A stretch of DNA of 64,000 nt, from the NCBI GenBank assembly GCA_024516035.1, contig CM044960.1, forward strand, positions 14,693,880 to 14,757,879, given 5' to 3'. Below, one piece after another: positions 57,301 to 63,530 of this stretch. Each line of letters starts with the position of its first letter. The first letter of the stretch is position 1. The DNA is from Bactericera cockerelli. Lineage: Eukaryota > Arthropoda > Insecta > Hemiptera > Triozidae. Both the position numbers and the translations under genes were made by a program. The notes beneath the pieces were generated by a model. It was not told where the DNA came from. It made no database searches and saw nothing but the letters and a program-made list of their open reading frames with translations.

Positions 57301-60300
57301 ATGAAAAAAAAAAATGATATGGCAGCACTATACTACCTCATTTTAAGTATGATTGAGCAAGCACATGAAATATTTGCCCGAAATGCTCAAACCGTGTGTT
57401 GCATCTAAGTTGAAAACAGAGGCAAGAGATATCTGAGCACCGCAGGAGCTGGGCAATAGCTTCTCCACATTCACTACAGCATCCCTCACGCCCACACGTT
57501 GCTTTGGTAAAGTCAAAGAACTCTCCGGACAAAAAGTTGGGAAAATCTTGAGAGGATTGATTTTTGGTTTCAAAAGGGTTGGTAAGGTCAGGTTCTTGAA
57601 GGAGGGGATGGACGATGGGTGGGGGAGGATTTAGGATAGCGGCAGGTGAGGTCAAGGATAAATCTGTAGAGAAGATGAAGGAATTAAACATTAAGGTTAA
57701 CGGAGACTGAAGGTAGTATTCAATAGAGGTAAGAGAAACCTTCTGTGGACAGTATAGTATACCTTTGAGAAAAACTAATATGATTGGGTTCAAATTACAA
57801 CAGAAATTTGATATTTAATGTATTTTTCACTTGTTTTATTCTTGTGAAAGTGAAAAACCGTTAAATCTCAAATGATATGAAAACGTTGGAGTATAATTAT
57901 TGCTTTAGTTCAAAGTGAAGGATAAACTATAGGAGTTGGAGATATCATAGACCTACACCTTATACATTAAAATTTAATAATACTTGACATAACATAGTTT
58001 GTGGTTATAAAGTATATTCGGGTACGTATATTTAATGAGAAATATGATGTTATGAATAAAACATGATAATTATATTCGATAACCAAAAAAATGAGAATGT
58101 TGTAATAAAAGCCTGAGAATCTAGCATGAATATTAGACACAAAGTACCATCTTAAAAATGTAGGATTATTTTGAGTAGACAATACATTGAGAATGCTTGG
58201 TACGAGTAGAATACTCGTACATATATTCTGGTTTAACTAAATATTATTTCTCATTTTACAATGCGAAGAACAAAGCTACAGTATAACTTCCAACCAGCAG
58301 TAAGGTATTCGGATTTTTATTTCAATAATAATTGGTTTCAATTGATTGATATTACTCGGGCTTTTATCAATAACAAACACGTTTCATAAAATGACTACTA
58401 TAATAAGAACATAAACTTTCAAGACACACAAACTAAAAAGCCTTGATCAACTTTGATAAATAATTAATTTCATTAAAATAATATAGTTTAAAAACAATAA
58501 TTGGACTAGGGTCATGATGATATTTAGAAACACTAAAACAAAATAAACTAAAAGGCTTTTTTTAAGATCTCTCATTTCTGTAAAAATGTCCGTAATCTGG
58601 AGGCAGTATTTGTTAAGAAAATTCCTTTTAATTTTTTAAACATTCGACAGTGCATTTCTATGTAGAAAAGGCATCTTAAAAACTTGCATATTGTGTTTTA
58701 AAAATGCCTAGCCAGCGTCGATGGCATGTTGAATACACCGGGTTTTCCCTACAGAACACCGAAGTTAAGCGACATCCAGCGAGGTTAAGACTTGGATGGG
58801 TGACCATTCAAATTCTAATTCTCGTGACGCTGGCTTTTCCCGGCCCCACTCAGGCTGGGTGAGGTCAATGTGAGTAGCAGGTTTGTGAGTTTCCTGCGAA
58901 TGGAGGGTAAAACCCCCGTCGTGATATGACCATGGCAGTTGAAAGCGACGTTAAACCCCAATTAAAAAAAAAAAAAATGCCTAGGCCTTGAATTAGTTTT
59001 AGTTCAAGTCCACCAGCTCCATCACTTTTTTAATAATTAAGCCGACCTCAGTAGCTTGATCGATAAGGCGGCGGATTTGTAACCCGGAGGTCGGCGGTTC
59101 AAGTACCAGGTTCCGCGAAGATTTAGTAAAGCGAGTTTGAGTAGCTGTGACAATCTGTGACATTACAAAAGTGATTAACACAAATATGATAACTATTTTA
59201 ATAATAATATTAGAGAAAAGCCTTCAGTTTTTTTTTCGACAAATGGGAATAGAAACACTTCTAATCAAAACTAACAACAATACTACAGAGTGACGAATTT
59301 AAAAATATTAAATGTAGCAACGCTTAACTTAACATAAAGCAAAAATGATATAACTCTCAGCCTAAGTTCTATCTTGTTTGACCTATTCGACGAAGTCCCA
59401 TTATACTTTTATCCTAAGAAAAATATACTAAGCTAATATCATGTGACTTAGATTGTATGACTTGGAAATGGGTAGGATGCAAATAAATGAAAATAAAATA
59501 AGATGTTTCAAGATGCATAACTTTAGGATTGAGAGTTAAAAATAAAATCAAGGTAAGGGTTTCATATAAAGTCAAAACGTGGCTTTATAACTCTATATCT
59601 ATTTTTAAAGTAATTACTACCACGCGAATAGTTAACCAAACCAACTGCCTCATAAATAAGAGGAAAAAAGTTCATAAATCTATCGAAGCATAATTTTTAA
59701 TAATTTTATTGAATAAAATTGTGCTTAAACTGATGAAATATTTTAGCAAATAATATAGTTGTTAACCTGTTAAGTAAAACCCATGAAAACAAGTTTTACA
59801 TCCAGAGATTTTACCTATGTTCCAATATATATTTTCACCATCTTCGTACGAAGGCATAGGAATAATTCTTTTTTCTTTTAAATAATGTTTTATGACATGC
59901 AAATAATAAATAATTTTATTGGCTTATTATTAATGAAATATTTTGTCACGCCACTGGTAATGTGTCAACTCAACCGGTACACTCAGCTAGGTGACCAATA
60001 AAATTTTCTATGCAATCCCGTTTCAAATCTGTTGTTATATTTAACCAATCCATGCAACTTAATCTAGACATCCTGACCATTGAAATTCATTGAGGCAATC
60101 TATAACTCTCCGGCCTTTACTTCTAGCTAGGCAGGAAGTGGGGTTTCATTAGTAAGTTTATATTAACAGTATGATTCATGCCTAAATATTGCTTTTCTTA
60201 GCCAAAATGTGAATAGATCGGCAAGAAACGTGCAGATTTTAAAATAATTCTAAAATAAATTATCTCAAATGAGTAGTTACATGAACAGGAAAGTGCATAT

Positions 60301-63300
60301 GAACAGGAAAGTGCATATGAACAGAAGTAGACGCTTTCATAGGAAAGATCACAATGTTGCCATTACAGTTGAGCGGTTAGTAACCATTGCATGAAATGTT
60401 AGAATAAAGCTTATTGTAAATGCGGGGATCTATAAAATCTTGATTTTGGTTTTAATCAAGTTTAACTATGGGGACACTGACGATTTCTCAGTGCGAGCGG
60501 TTTTTTTTTTCTTGTTTTGAAATAACTATGGCAAAGAAAATATTTAATATTTTATTTTAAAGTAAATAAAAGCTACCCTAGGCTTCAAACCCAGGCATCT
60601 ATGGTTAATTAGATTAGTGCAAATACATAAATGGTTTTATTTAGTTTGTGGTTTGGATTCTGGCTGTGACACGTCTCATTAGTGAAGCTTATTCATTTCA
60701 AAGCGGCAACACGACAGACATTTAAACCTTAAACTTATTCTGAACTCCGAACTTTTTTATTCAAAAGATCCTAAGTTGATCTTAACATGTATGGCGAGCT
60801 TATGAAGAACGTAAAATTTAAGATGCAAGTCTATAATTTATAATTGGCTAAAATAATTTTACACTAGATAAAACAAAACATCGTAACAACAGTAACAGGA
60901 ATATGAAGTAATAGAAAGTAAACAATAAAAATGGGTTTGTCGAGTTCATCGTGGCGACCCCTGGATTGCAAGTCGAGAGTGAGAACCGCAGGTAACACGC
61001 ATCTCCCCCTCATTATCTAGCCAGTGCCCCGACTTAACGAGGAGGCGTAACTCCTAGAAAAATACAAGAAAAGAGAGGAGGAAATGATAGAGAAATGTAA
61101 GAGATTTGACACCAAACCAGAAACTAAATAAAAGCACGAAGCTTTTATATCAAGCAATGTTATTATTGACTTTAAAGGGGTTAGAACTGGCGGTTAGGAT
61201 ACAAAAAGCATTGAAAAAGTTCGATTTCTTTTTAGATATATCTAATTTATTTATGATGTTTGCTGGAATTAGCATGAACTTGCTATTGACAGCCAAAGGT
61301 ATAAGCTGAGCTACCTAAAATTTACTAAATGATAAAGAGTTACAAATCAGTGAAAACAAGAATGACAAAAGAGTGATGAAGTATGACAGAAGCAAGACGA
61401 AGAGAAGAGGTAAATATTTGAAAGAAGCATATTAAGAAGCTATAATAAAGGTCATATATTCGACATTGACAACTCATTAAATAGAACTGACAAATTACCA
61501 ATCCCCCAACTTTTTCTTAAAGTTTTCAATTTTTAACCCCCCCCCCCCCCCCCCCCCCCCAAAAAAAGAGAAAAGACAGCAATTAGAAGAGAACCAGAAA
61601 CTACAAGAACAAAAATTATATGCTCCGGGCAGGAATCAAACCCGCGACTTCGAATCTCCTAAGCATATAGTTCTCTTAACCATCGAGGATGGCAATTGTA
61701 ATTTTTAGAAATGACTCATTAACAATTGGATGCAAAAAAAAACTACCTCACTAGCGTATTCGGTTACACAGTGCAAAATTAAGTCTGATTTGTAAGTATG
61801 AACGTTAGGCCGGGGTCCCACTGAGCGACACATTTTGTCTCGCAATGTTGAGCTAGATTTTGTCTCGAATTATAAATGTGAAGTGTTGCGGAGCAATGTT
61901 TCAGTCAGTGGAATTCCATCTCACTTGATTCTTGATAAAGAATTGAGCGTGAAACGTTGCAAAATAATTTTTCTTTCATTGTAATTTAATTTAGTTTTTT
62001 TTCTTATTTATTTTTTTCATTTTTTACTTTTTCAGCTTTTTTTAAAAATAAACATGGTTTTTTTTCATATATTAAATTGTAAAATATTTATCCTATAAAA
62101 TATATAAGACCTGTTTGACTGCTGGAGTAAAGGGACTTTTCAGTCTTACCTCGGCAGTATAAACAAGGTATATTCTATTCTATTCAAAACGCTGCGAAGC
62201 GTTGCAAGACAAGGGGGTTGCACTCAGTGGAATCACGGCCTTGAAATTTTGGGTAAGGTATGACAGAGAGCAGAAGGAGGGAAGAGCTCGCATGTGAGAA
62301 CCCTGCCACTTTAACACATTGACTGCCATGTTACACCTATACGCCACGTCACACATATTGTGTGACAGTCGATGCTACTTTGAATGAGTGTCACACTAGG
62401 ATAAGGAAAGTAAAAATAGAAAGAAAAGAAGTGTCACACTTTTTTGGTGTGACGTGGCATACAGCGTTAAAAAACCACCTCTGTATGCCACGTCACACAA
62501 TATGTGTGACTATGTATACTGTATAGTAACGTGGCGTACGGGTAAAGTGTCCAAAAATGACCTTGGCAGTCAACGTGTTAAGGAAAGCAAAAAAAAAGTA
62601 CGCTACTCACAGGCAGGCGCGGTGTAGTTGCTCGGGAAGAGCCCCACTTGTCCCCTCAGCTGTCCCTTCCACCAGTCTGTCTCGTCCTTGGCGATGATGG
62701 TGATGACGTCATCCTTCACGAAGGATAACTCATCCTCGTTCAGTGCTTGGTAGTCGTACAGGGCCACCACACGCTCTGGGGAGGAACAGGCAGGATATTT
62801 AGGAAGAGATTTTTTTGGACGAAAGGTCTTGACATAATTTTGGCCATCCAAAGGGGCAATAGCTCGAGCATCAGAGGCACGCTCTCGGTGGTGAGTTTGA
62901 AGAAATATTTTACCTTTGAAATATATTTTAAATGTGTAATTTTCCAAAAAAAAAATATTAATGAACTGTCATAGAAGAATCAGTAATAACTGCTTTCGAT
63001 TTTGACCACATAATAAGAGGTGGGACTTACTAGTCCAAATCGAACAGTATAAATAAGGCGATATTATTATTACTATGCACTAAAAGAAATACACATGTGC
63101 TGCATACATCATTTAGAATTATTGCACCCAAAACTACCCACTAAATGTGATGAAATAACAGAACGAAACACATTTACTTAATCTCCCTCTCCATCTTTAA
63201 GATAAATTTCTTAAAATGTGCTCTTATTTTAGTACACTTATTTCCACTAAGATCTTTAAAAAGCCGCCTGCGATGCTTTCAAAGGGTTTTATATGATTTT

Positions 63301-63527
63301 TAACTTTTATTTTGTTAGGAAAAGGGGGCTGGGGGTTGCGCAACCGAATCCTTATTCAAAAAGGGTCGCGAAGTGAACAAGTTTGAAAAACGCTGGGTTT
63401 AATTACCTTGGCTGAGTGGCTGGTCAGTGGGTTTGGGGGAGGCGGACTTGCTGCCGGCCCCTCCCCCTCCCATCACCTTCACATAGGACGCAGGGAACCA
63501 GCCCACTTGACGCTTCTTGCCCTTAGC
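32921..63527 (-). CDS. Itsn: Intersectin, long form (Dap160/ITSN), 3' part: SH3-D end, SH3-E, DH, PH, C2
   Basis: Endocytic scaffold; the long form adds a DH-PH module that in vertebrate intersectin activates Cdc42, and a C2 domain. Exons in the window: 63527-63407, 62775-62611, 54908-54784, 54347-54241, 53373-53301, 52502-52296, 51791-51708, 50477-50324, 38012-37797, 35557-35360, 34281-34072, 33060-32921. All junctions are GT-AG and phase-consistent, giving 599 residues to TAA. Landmarks: [15 protein letters not shown] (end of SH3-D); [15 protein letters not shown] to GLFPSNY (SH3-E); [29 protein letters not shown] and [15 protein letters not shown] (DH); GPRKFLHHG and FLLNDMLLL (PH); CQVTMGSQ and [14 protein letters not shown] (C2); end LDLHLFNK. 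The EH domains, coiled coil and first SH3 domains lie beyond the right edge. Drosophila Dap160 lacks DH-PH-C2, so this form is more like vertebrate ITSN-L. Confidence 0.95.
33143..33215 (+). mobile_element. tRNA-derived SINE family G, head
   Basis: GCGCGATTAGCTCAGTGGTT and TCGGGTTCGATCCCCC with a GCC-like anticodon position. No closing acceptor stem, so not a tRNA gene. Confidence 0.6.
33412..33700 (+). mobile_element. Two SINE family D copies in tandem
   Basis: GACCTCAGTAGCTTGATCGA at 33416 and GACCTCAGTAGCTTGATCAA at 33561, each followed by a GGTTCGAGTC or GGTTCAAGTC B box and the AAGCGAGTTTAAGTA-type tail. Confidence 0.7.
34072..34281 (-). CDS. Itsn: Intersectin exon: C2 domain core
   Basis: Encodes [20 protein letters not shown] to [20 protein letters not shown], the C2 beta-sandwich with its LNTLEPKWN loop. 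Acceptor is a C-tract plus ag; donor CTAG|GTCAGT. Confidence 0.95.
34304..34606. mobile_element. SINE family A: antisense tail fragment and a full sense copy
   Basis: 34304-34345 is an antisense tail. 34397-34606 is a full copy (GTCCCGGTAGCTCAGTGGTA, GGGTTCGAAACCTGACC, ATAAATAAGGCGATATTATT). Confidence 0.75.
34620..34870 (-). mobile_element. tRNA-derived SINE family E, antisense, full length
   Basis: TCCGCCACTGGTAGCTGCTC, GGTATGAGTGGACACCGAAT, GACCGAACCCAGGTCACCGT and TTGACCACGGTGAC. Confidence 0.75.
34890..35215 (+). mobile_element. Dispersed repeat J
   Basis: Reverse complement of the copy at 16.65-17.03 kb; ends in CTACAACAACAACAACAACA. Its 62-residue open frame is not a gene. Confidence 0.65.
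35360..35557 (-). CDS. Itsn: Intersectin exon: end of PH, start of C2
   Basis: Encodes [35 protein letters not shown], then [15 protein letters not shown]. The Trp in NLWIKRL is the invariant PH C-terminal helix tryptophan. Phase 1 in and out. Confidence 0.93.
35565..35720. mobile_element. Dispersed repeat K copy
   Basis: TATTTAGAAACTCTTTGTTA through an A-rich block to GTCCTAACTAAAGGTGTTAT. It begins 8 bp upstream of the PH/C2 exon acceptor. Confidence 0.55.
35926..37014 (-). mobile_element. Non-autonomous Helitron, second family, with a (CA)n expansion
   Basis: 3' end CTAGCGGGTTACACCCGCCG (hairpin then CTAG), 5' end TCTATATCTATAAAAGAAAG. It contains about 2.5 tandem units of about 180 bp (AGCTCAAGAATGGCTCATCA and so on) and a 445-bp CA-rich microsatellite. 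It truncates the SINE at 37018. Confidence 0.75.
35955..36399. repeat. Long (CA)n/(CCACA)n microsatellite
   Basis: CA dinucleotides with frequent CCA interruptions over about 445 bp. The long His/Thr and Cys/Val frames here are artefacts of the repeat. Confidence 0.9.
37018..37208 (+). mobile_element. SINE family A, head truncated by the Helitron
   Basis: Starts inside the A box (GATAAAGGCGGCACTCTGTG), then the usual body to ATAAATAAGGCGATATTATT. Confidence 0.7.
37797..38012 (-). CDS. Itsn: Intersectin exon: PH domain core
   Basis: Encodes [20 protein letters not shown] to [20 protein letters not shown]. Acceptor tattgcgcag at 38013. The acceptor and the first 13 exon bases are reiterated as a 36-bp tandem array upstream, which is interrupted by a 10 kb transposon, so the preceding intron is 12.3 kb. 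Confidence 0.93.
38013..38131 (-). repeat. 36-bp array of the PH-exon acceptor, exon-proximal part
   Basis: The true acceptor plus three more copies of the unit (transcribed strand: GCGTTCTGTCTAATAATATC, then TCTCTCTATTGCGCAG). Each has a branch-site-like CTAAT, a pyrimidine-rich tract and CAG|GC. Confidence 0.85.
38500..39250. repeat. 91-bp subterminal tandem repeat, about 8 copies
   Basis: Unit GCAACATAATGTTGATTTCA, CAAGTAGAATACATTTAATT and TTACACCTGTTCTTCAGATA, spaced 91 bp. Near-identical copies; probably the left subterminal region of the transposon. Confidence 0.85.
40644..41133. mobile_element. piggyBac-type MITE with 48-bp internal repeats
   Basis: TTAA on both sides (40640-40643, 41134-41137) and inverted ends CACTCTCGCGATC / GGTCGCGAGTG. 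Inside, about six units of TGGTACAAACGTGTCTACAC plus GGAATAGACCGGTTAG. Confidence 0.7.
41399..42387. mobile_element. hAT-type non-autonomous element
   Basis: Ends TAGGGATGGG and CCCATCCCTA with a perfect 8-bp duplication TCACTTGT (41391-41398, 42388-42395). Rich in internal GACTCGATTC-like motifs; part of the left end is repeated at about 41.57 kb. Confidence 0.85.
42546..45270 (+). pseudogene. DUF4806-like accessory gene of the transposon, broken
   Basis: Exon-like pieces at 42546-42762 ([20 protein letters not shown], stop, [13 protein letters not shown]), about 44430-44566 ([38 protein letters not shown]) and 45084-45270 ([20 protein letters not shown], then a Lys/Arg-rich tail). The N-terminal IVQF...IIPQN...YWP and the [13 protein letters not shown] block resemble DUF4806 proteins that travel with animal DNA transposons. 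In that family Asn is usually followed by Trp; here TAG replaces it. The last junction is not phase-consistent as I read it. Function unknown. Confidence 0.45.
43594..43997. mobile_element. MITE with AAAGCGGTTTTTTTTATGTG termini
   Basis: About 26-bp inverted ends (AAAGCGG, T-run, ATGTGAACGAA) with internal GGTCAGG/CTGACC blocks; 404 bp, inside the 10 kb transposon. The target duplication is not clear. Confidence 0.6.
45570..46479 (+). pseudogene. Internally deleted CMC-type transposase
   Basis: The first frame (45570-45914) starts [17 protein letters not shown] with a basic N-terminus. The second (45886-46479) reads [40 protein letters not shown], the conserved DUF4218-like C-terminal block of CACTA/CMC transposases. 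The frames overlap in different phases and the whole DDE catalytic core is absent. It looks like a deletion fusing near-terminal parts. A stop follows NDITDSSF. Confidence 0.6.
47345..47380. other. 36-bp hairpin ATACAGGGTGTCC...GGACACCCTGTAT
   Basis: Perfect 13-bp arms around a 10-nt loop; the TACAGGGTGTCC motif is a familiar short dispersed hairpin in insect genomes. Within the transposon. Confidence 0.7.
47640..47995. repeat. Right subterminal repeats of the 10 kb transposon
   Basis: About six imperfect units of about 60 bp with TAGAAGGGTAATATGGAT and GTAACAATAGTATTCCA-type blocks. Confidence 0.6.
48272..48990 (-). repeat. 36-bp array of the PH-exon acceptor, distal part
   Basis: About 18 further units, the same as those at 38.01-38.13 kb. 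The outermost copy (48965-48990) extends further into exon sequence (TTTTAGACAGAACGCCTG on plus), proving the exon junction is the source. The two parts were one array before the 10 kb insertion. Confidence 0.85.
49118..49285. mobile_element. Dispersed repeat K with poly(A)
   Basis: GGCAATAACCCCGTCCTTTA and GTTAGGACATATATTATGTA to CCTAATAAAGTGTAAAAAAA; the AATAAA plus poly(A) end supports a retroposed origin. Confidence 0.6.
49603..49728. mobile_element. Tc1/mariner (pogo)-like MITE, copy 1
   Basis: Inverted ends CAGTCGAATCTGGATATAAG and TATATTCAGGTTCGACTG between TA dinucleotides. Confidence 0.75.
50009..50262 (+). mobile_element. Non-autonomous Helitron, copy 3
   Basis: TCTTAATATATAAATGTC start; GCGGGCGACAGCCCGCTAG end; A-T insertion site. 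About 60 bp from the intersectin exon donor at 50324. Confidence 0.8.
50324..50477 (-). CDS. Itsn: Intersectin exon: DH-PH linker and PH start
   Basis: Encodes [20 protein letters not shown] to [18 protein letters not shown], near-identical in layout to ITSN1. The donor G|GTAATA at 50323 abuts the tail of a SINE. Confidence 0.95.
51060..51262 (-). mobile_element. 5S-derived SINE, antisense, degenerate
   Basis: On the minus strand: TGAATGCACCAGTTCTCGAT, AAGCAACGTCCAGTGAGGTT, then CCAGCCTGG and GGACAGGAAATGCC-type tail pieces. Confidence 0.5.
51708..51791 (-). CDS. Itsn: Intersectin exon: end of DH
   Basis: 28 codons ([20 protein letters not shown] and KAEEFCTQ), matching the ILENTPENHPDHSHL region of ITSN1. 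Donor CAA|GTAAGC. Confidence 0.94.
52070..52170 (-). mobile_element. tRNA-derived SINE family I, antisense
   Basis: TGCATTGGTTGGGATTCGAA and GGATTACCAGACTAGCGTCT match the family I head. Confidence 0.55.
52296..52502 (-). CDS. Itsn: Intersectin exon: DH core
   Basis: Encodes [20 protein letters not shown] to [20 protein letters not shown] and LISK. This holds the conserved DH helix [11 protein letters not shown], which contacts the GTPase. Exactly 69 codons, phase 0. Confidence 0.96.
52970..53210 (-). mobile_element. tRNA-derived SINE family E, antisense
   Basis: TGCCGCCACTGGTCGTTACT, GGTATGAGTGGACCCCGAAC and GGTATCGAACCCAAGTCACC. Confidence 0.7.
53301..53373 (-). CDS. Itsn: Intersectin exon: DH domain, third segment
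   Basis: A short 73-bp exon encoding [20 protein letters not shown] and LCEH. Acceptor tttccag at 53374; donor CAT|GTGAGT. Confidence 0.92.
53478..53740 (+). mobile_element. 5S-derived SINE, full length
   Basis: GCCAGCGTCGATGGCATGTT, ACACCGAAGCTAAGCGACAT, TTGGATGGGTGACC, then the common tail and poly(A). Confidence 0.8.
53938..54240 (-). repeat. 29-bp tandem array of an intersectin splice donor, 11 copies
   Basis: GCTTACC begins at 53941, 53974, 54003, 54032, 54061, 54090, 54119, 54148, 54177, 54206 and 54235. On the transcribed strand each unit reads ATATGTTTCTGAG|GTAAGCAT, copying the last exon bases and the donor. All 11 keep GT, with single changes in a few units (GTATGC at 54148; CTGTG at 54177). 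Confidence 0.9.
54241..54347 (-). CDS. Itsn: Intersectin exon: DH domain, second segment
   Basis: Encodes [19 protein letters not shown], then [16 protein letters not shown] and a split Arg. The donor CTGAG|GTAAGC (GT at 54240-54239) is the first of 11 tandem copies in a 29-bp array. Joining to 53373 restores NHMFLRALRVRR, equivalent to CNIKLLKALRVRK of human ITSN1. Confidence 0.9.
54784..54908 (-). CDS. Itsn: Intersectin exon: start of DH domain
   Basis: Encodes [20 protein letters not shown], then [21 protein letters not shown], the first DH helix. Acceptor gttatag at 54909; donor GAG|GTGTGT. A Tc1/mariner-like MITE begins 25 bp upstream of the acceptor. Confidence 0.93.
54934..55076. mobile_element. 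Tc1/mariner (pogo)-like MITE, copy 2
   Basis: Ends CAGTCGGACCTGGATATAAG and TATACCCAAGTTCGACTG, with AT and TA next to them. 25 bp from the DH exon acceptor. Confidence 0.7.
55545..55745 (-). mobile_element. SINE family G tail, degenerate
   Basis: GCTATGAAATAGAAGCCGCT, CTTATCCCGTGGTATGTCTC and CTTCCCATTTAGGGTCAACA match family G tails near 7.7 and 14.8 kb. Confidence 0.5.
55968..56331. repeat. 91-bp tandem repeat, 4 copies
   Basis: ACGCAAAAATCCAATAATGT plus 71 bp, starting at 55968, 56059, 56150 and 56241. The left edge abuts a donor-like TACA|GTAAGT context on the minus strand (near 55920). Confidence 0.85.
56478..56680 (+). mobile_element. tRNA-derived SINE family I
   Basis: TCCTAGTGGTTAAATTAAGG, GATCCGTTGGTTCAAATTCC and a tail with AATGGAACTCTTTAG. 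Confidence 0.6.
57240..57245 (-). terminator. Poly(A) signal for the candidate short intersectin
   Basis: AATAAA on the minus strand about 95 bp after the stop of the candidate alternative last exon. Confidence 0.4.
57338..57663 (-). CDS. Itsn: Candidate alternative last exon of intersectin (short form)
   Basis: The acceptor tctacag at 57664 opens a frame whose phase exactly matches the end of the SH3-E exon (T plus AT makes Tyr), reading 107 residues to TGA at 57340-57338. AATAAA on the minus strand at 57245-57240 lies about 95 bp further on. The peptide is Pro-rich at first, has an NPF motif ([10 protein letters not shown]), then FPNF and FFDF, and ends in a Cys-rich stretch. NPF is what EH domains bind, and intersectin has EH domains. 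Vertebrate intersectin also has short forms ending after SH3-E. Alternatively, a weak donor at GGGC|GTGAGG, also phase 1, could make this a cassette exon. Confidence 0.5.
58712..58975 (+). mobile_element. 5S-derived SINE, full length
   Basis: The best copy: ACACCGAAGTTAAGCGACAT and CTTGGATGGGTGACC match the 5S rRNA internal promoter, followed by the shared tail ending GACGTTAAACCCC and poly(A). Confidence 0.85.
59040..59200 (+). mobile_element. tRNA-derived SINE family D
   Basis: GACCTCAGTAGCTTGATCGA, GAGGTCGGCGGTTCAAGTAC and TAGTAAAGCGAGTTTGAGTA. Confidence 0.7.
59205..61530. other. Intersectin intron, nothing identified
   Basis: AT-rich sequence between the SH3-E exon and the alternative last exon. 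A tRNA-like GAGTTCATCGTGGCGACCCC segment near 60.94-61.03 kb is too degenerate to call. Confidence 0.5.
61538..61560. repeat. Poly(C) tract
   Basis: More than 20 consecutive C followed by A7. On the transcribed strand this is poly(G), able to form quadruplex structure. Confidence 0.85.
61618..61698 (-). mobile_element. tRNA-derived SINE head, antisense
   Basis: Minus strand: GATGGTTAAGAGAACTATAT (A box-like) and GCGGGTTTGATTCCTGCCCG (B box). A single-copy head type in this window. Confidence 0.5.
62315..62577. mobile_element. piggyBac-type MITE
   Basis: TTAA at both sides (62311-62314, 62578-62581) and inverted ends CACATTGACTGCCA / TGGCAGTCAACGTG; internal GCCACGTCACAC repeats. 34 bp from the SH3-E donor. 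Confidence 0.75.
62611..62775 (-). CDS. Itsn: Intersectin exon: SH3-E
   Basis: A complete SH3 domain: ALYDY, the acidic RT loop, DWWKGQ, GLFPSNY. Its phase-1 end can join either the alternative last exon at 57663 or the DH exon at 54908. Confidence 0.95.
62998..63075 (+). mobile_element. SINE family A tail
   Basis: TTTTGACCACATAATAAGAG and ATAAATAAGGCGATATTATT. Confidence 0.6.
63407..63527 (-). CDS. Itsn: Intersectin exon: end of SH3-D and linker
   Basis: Begins [20 protein letters not shown], the last strands of SH3-D, then a Gly/Ser/Pro linker. Acceptor ccccag at 63528 follows a long tandem array of branch-point-like units. Leaves in phase 1 at CAAG|GTAATT. Confidence 0.93.
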
Positions 63528-63530
63528 CTG

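Noticed and set aside
58712..58790. 5S rRNA-like sequence
   Set aside because: Only part of 5S is present and it is joined to the same tail and poly(A) in every copy, so it is a SINE, not a 5S gene.
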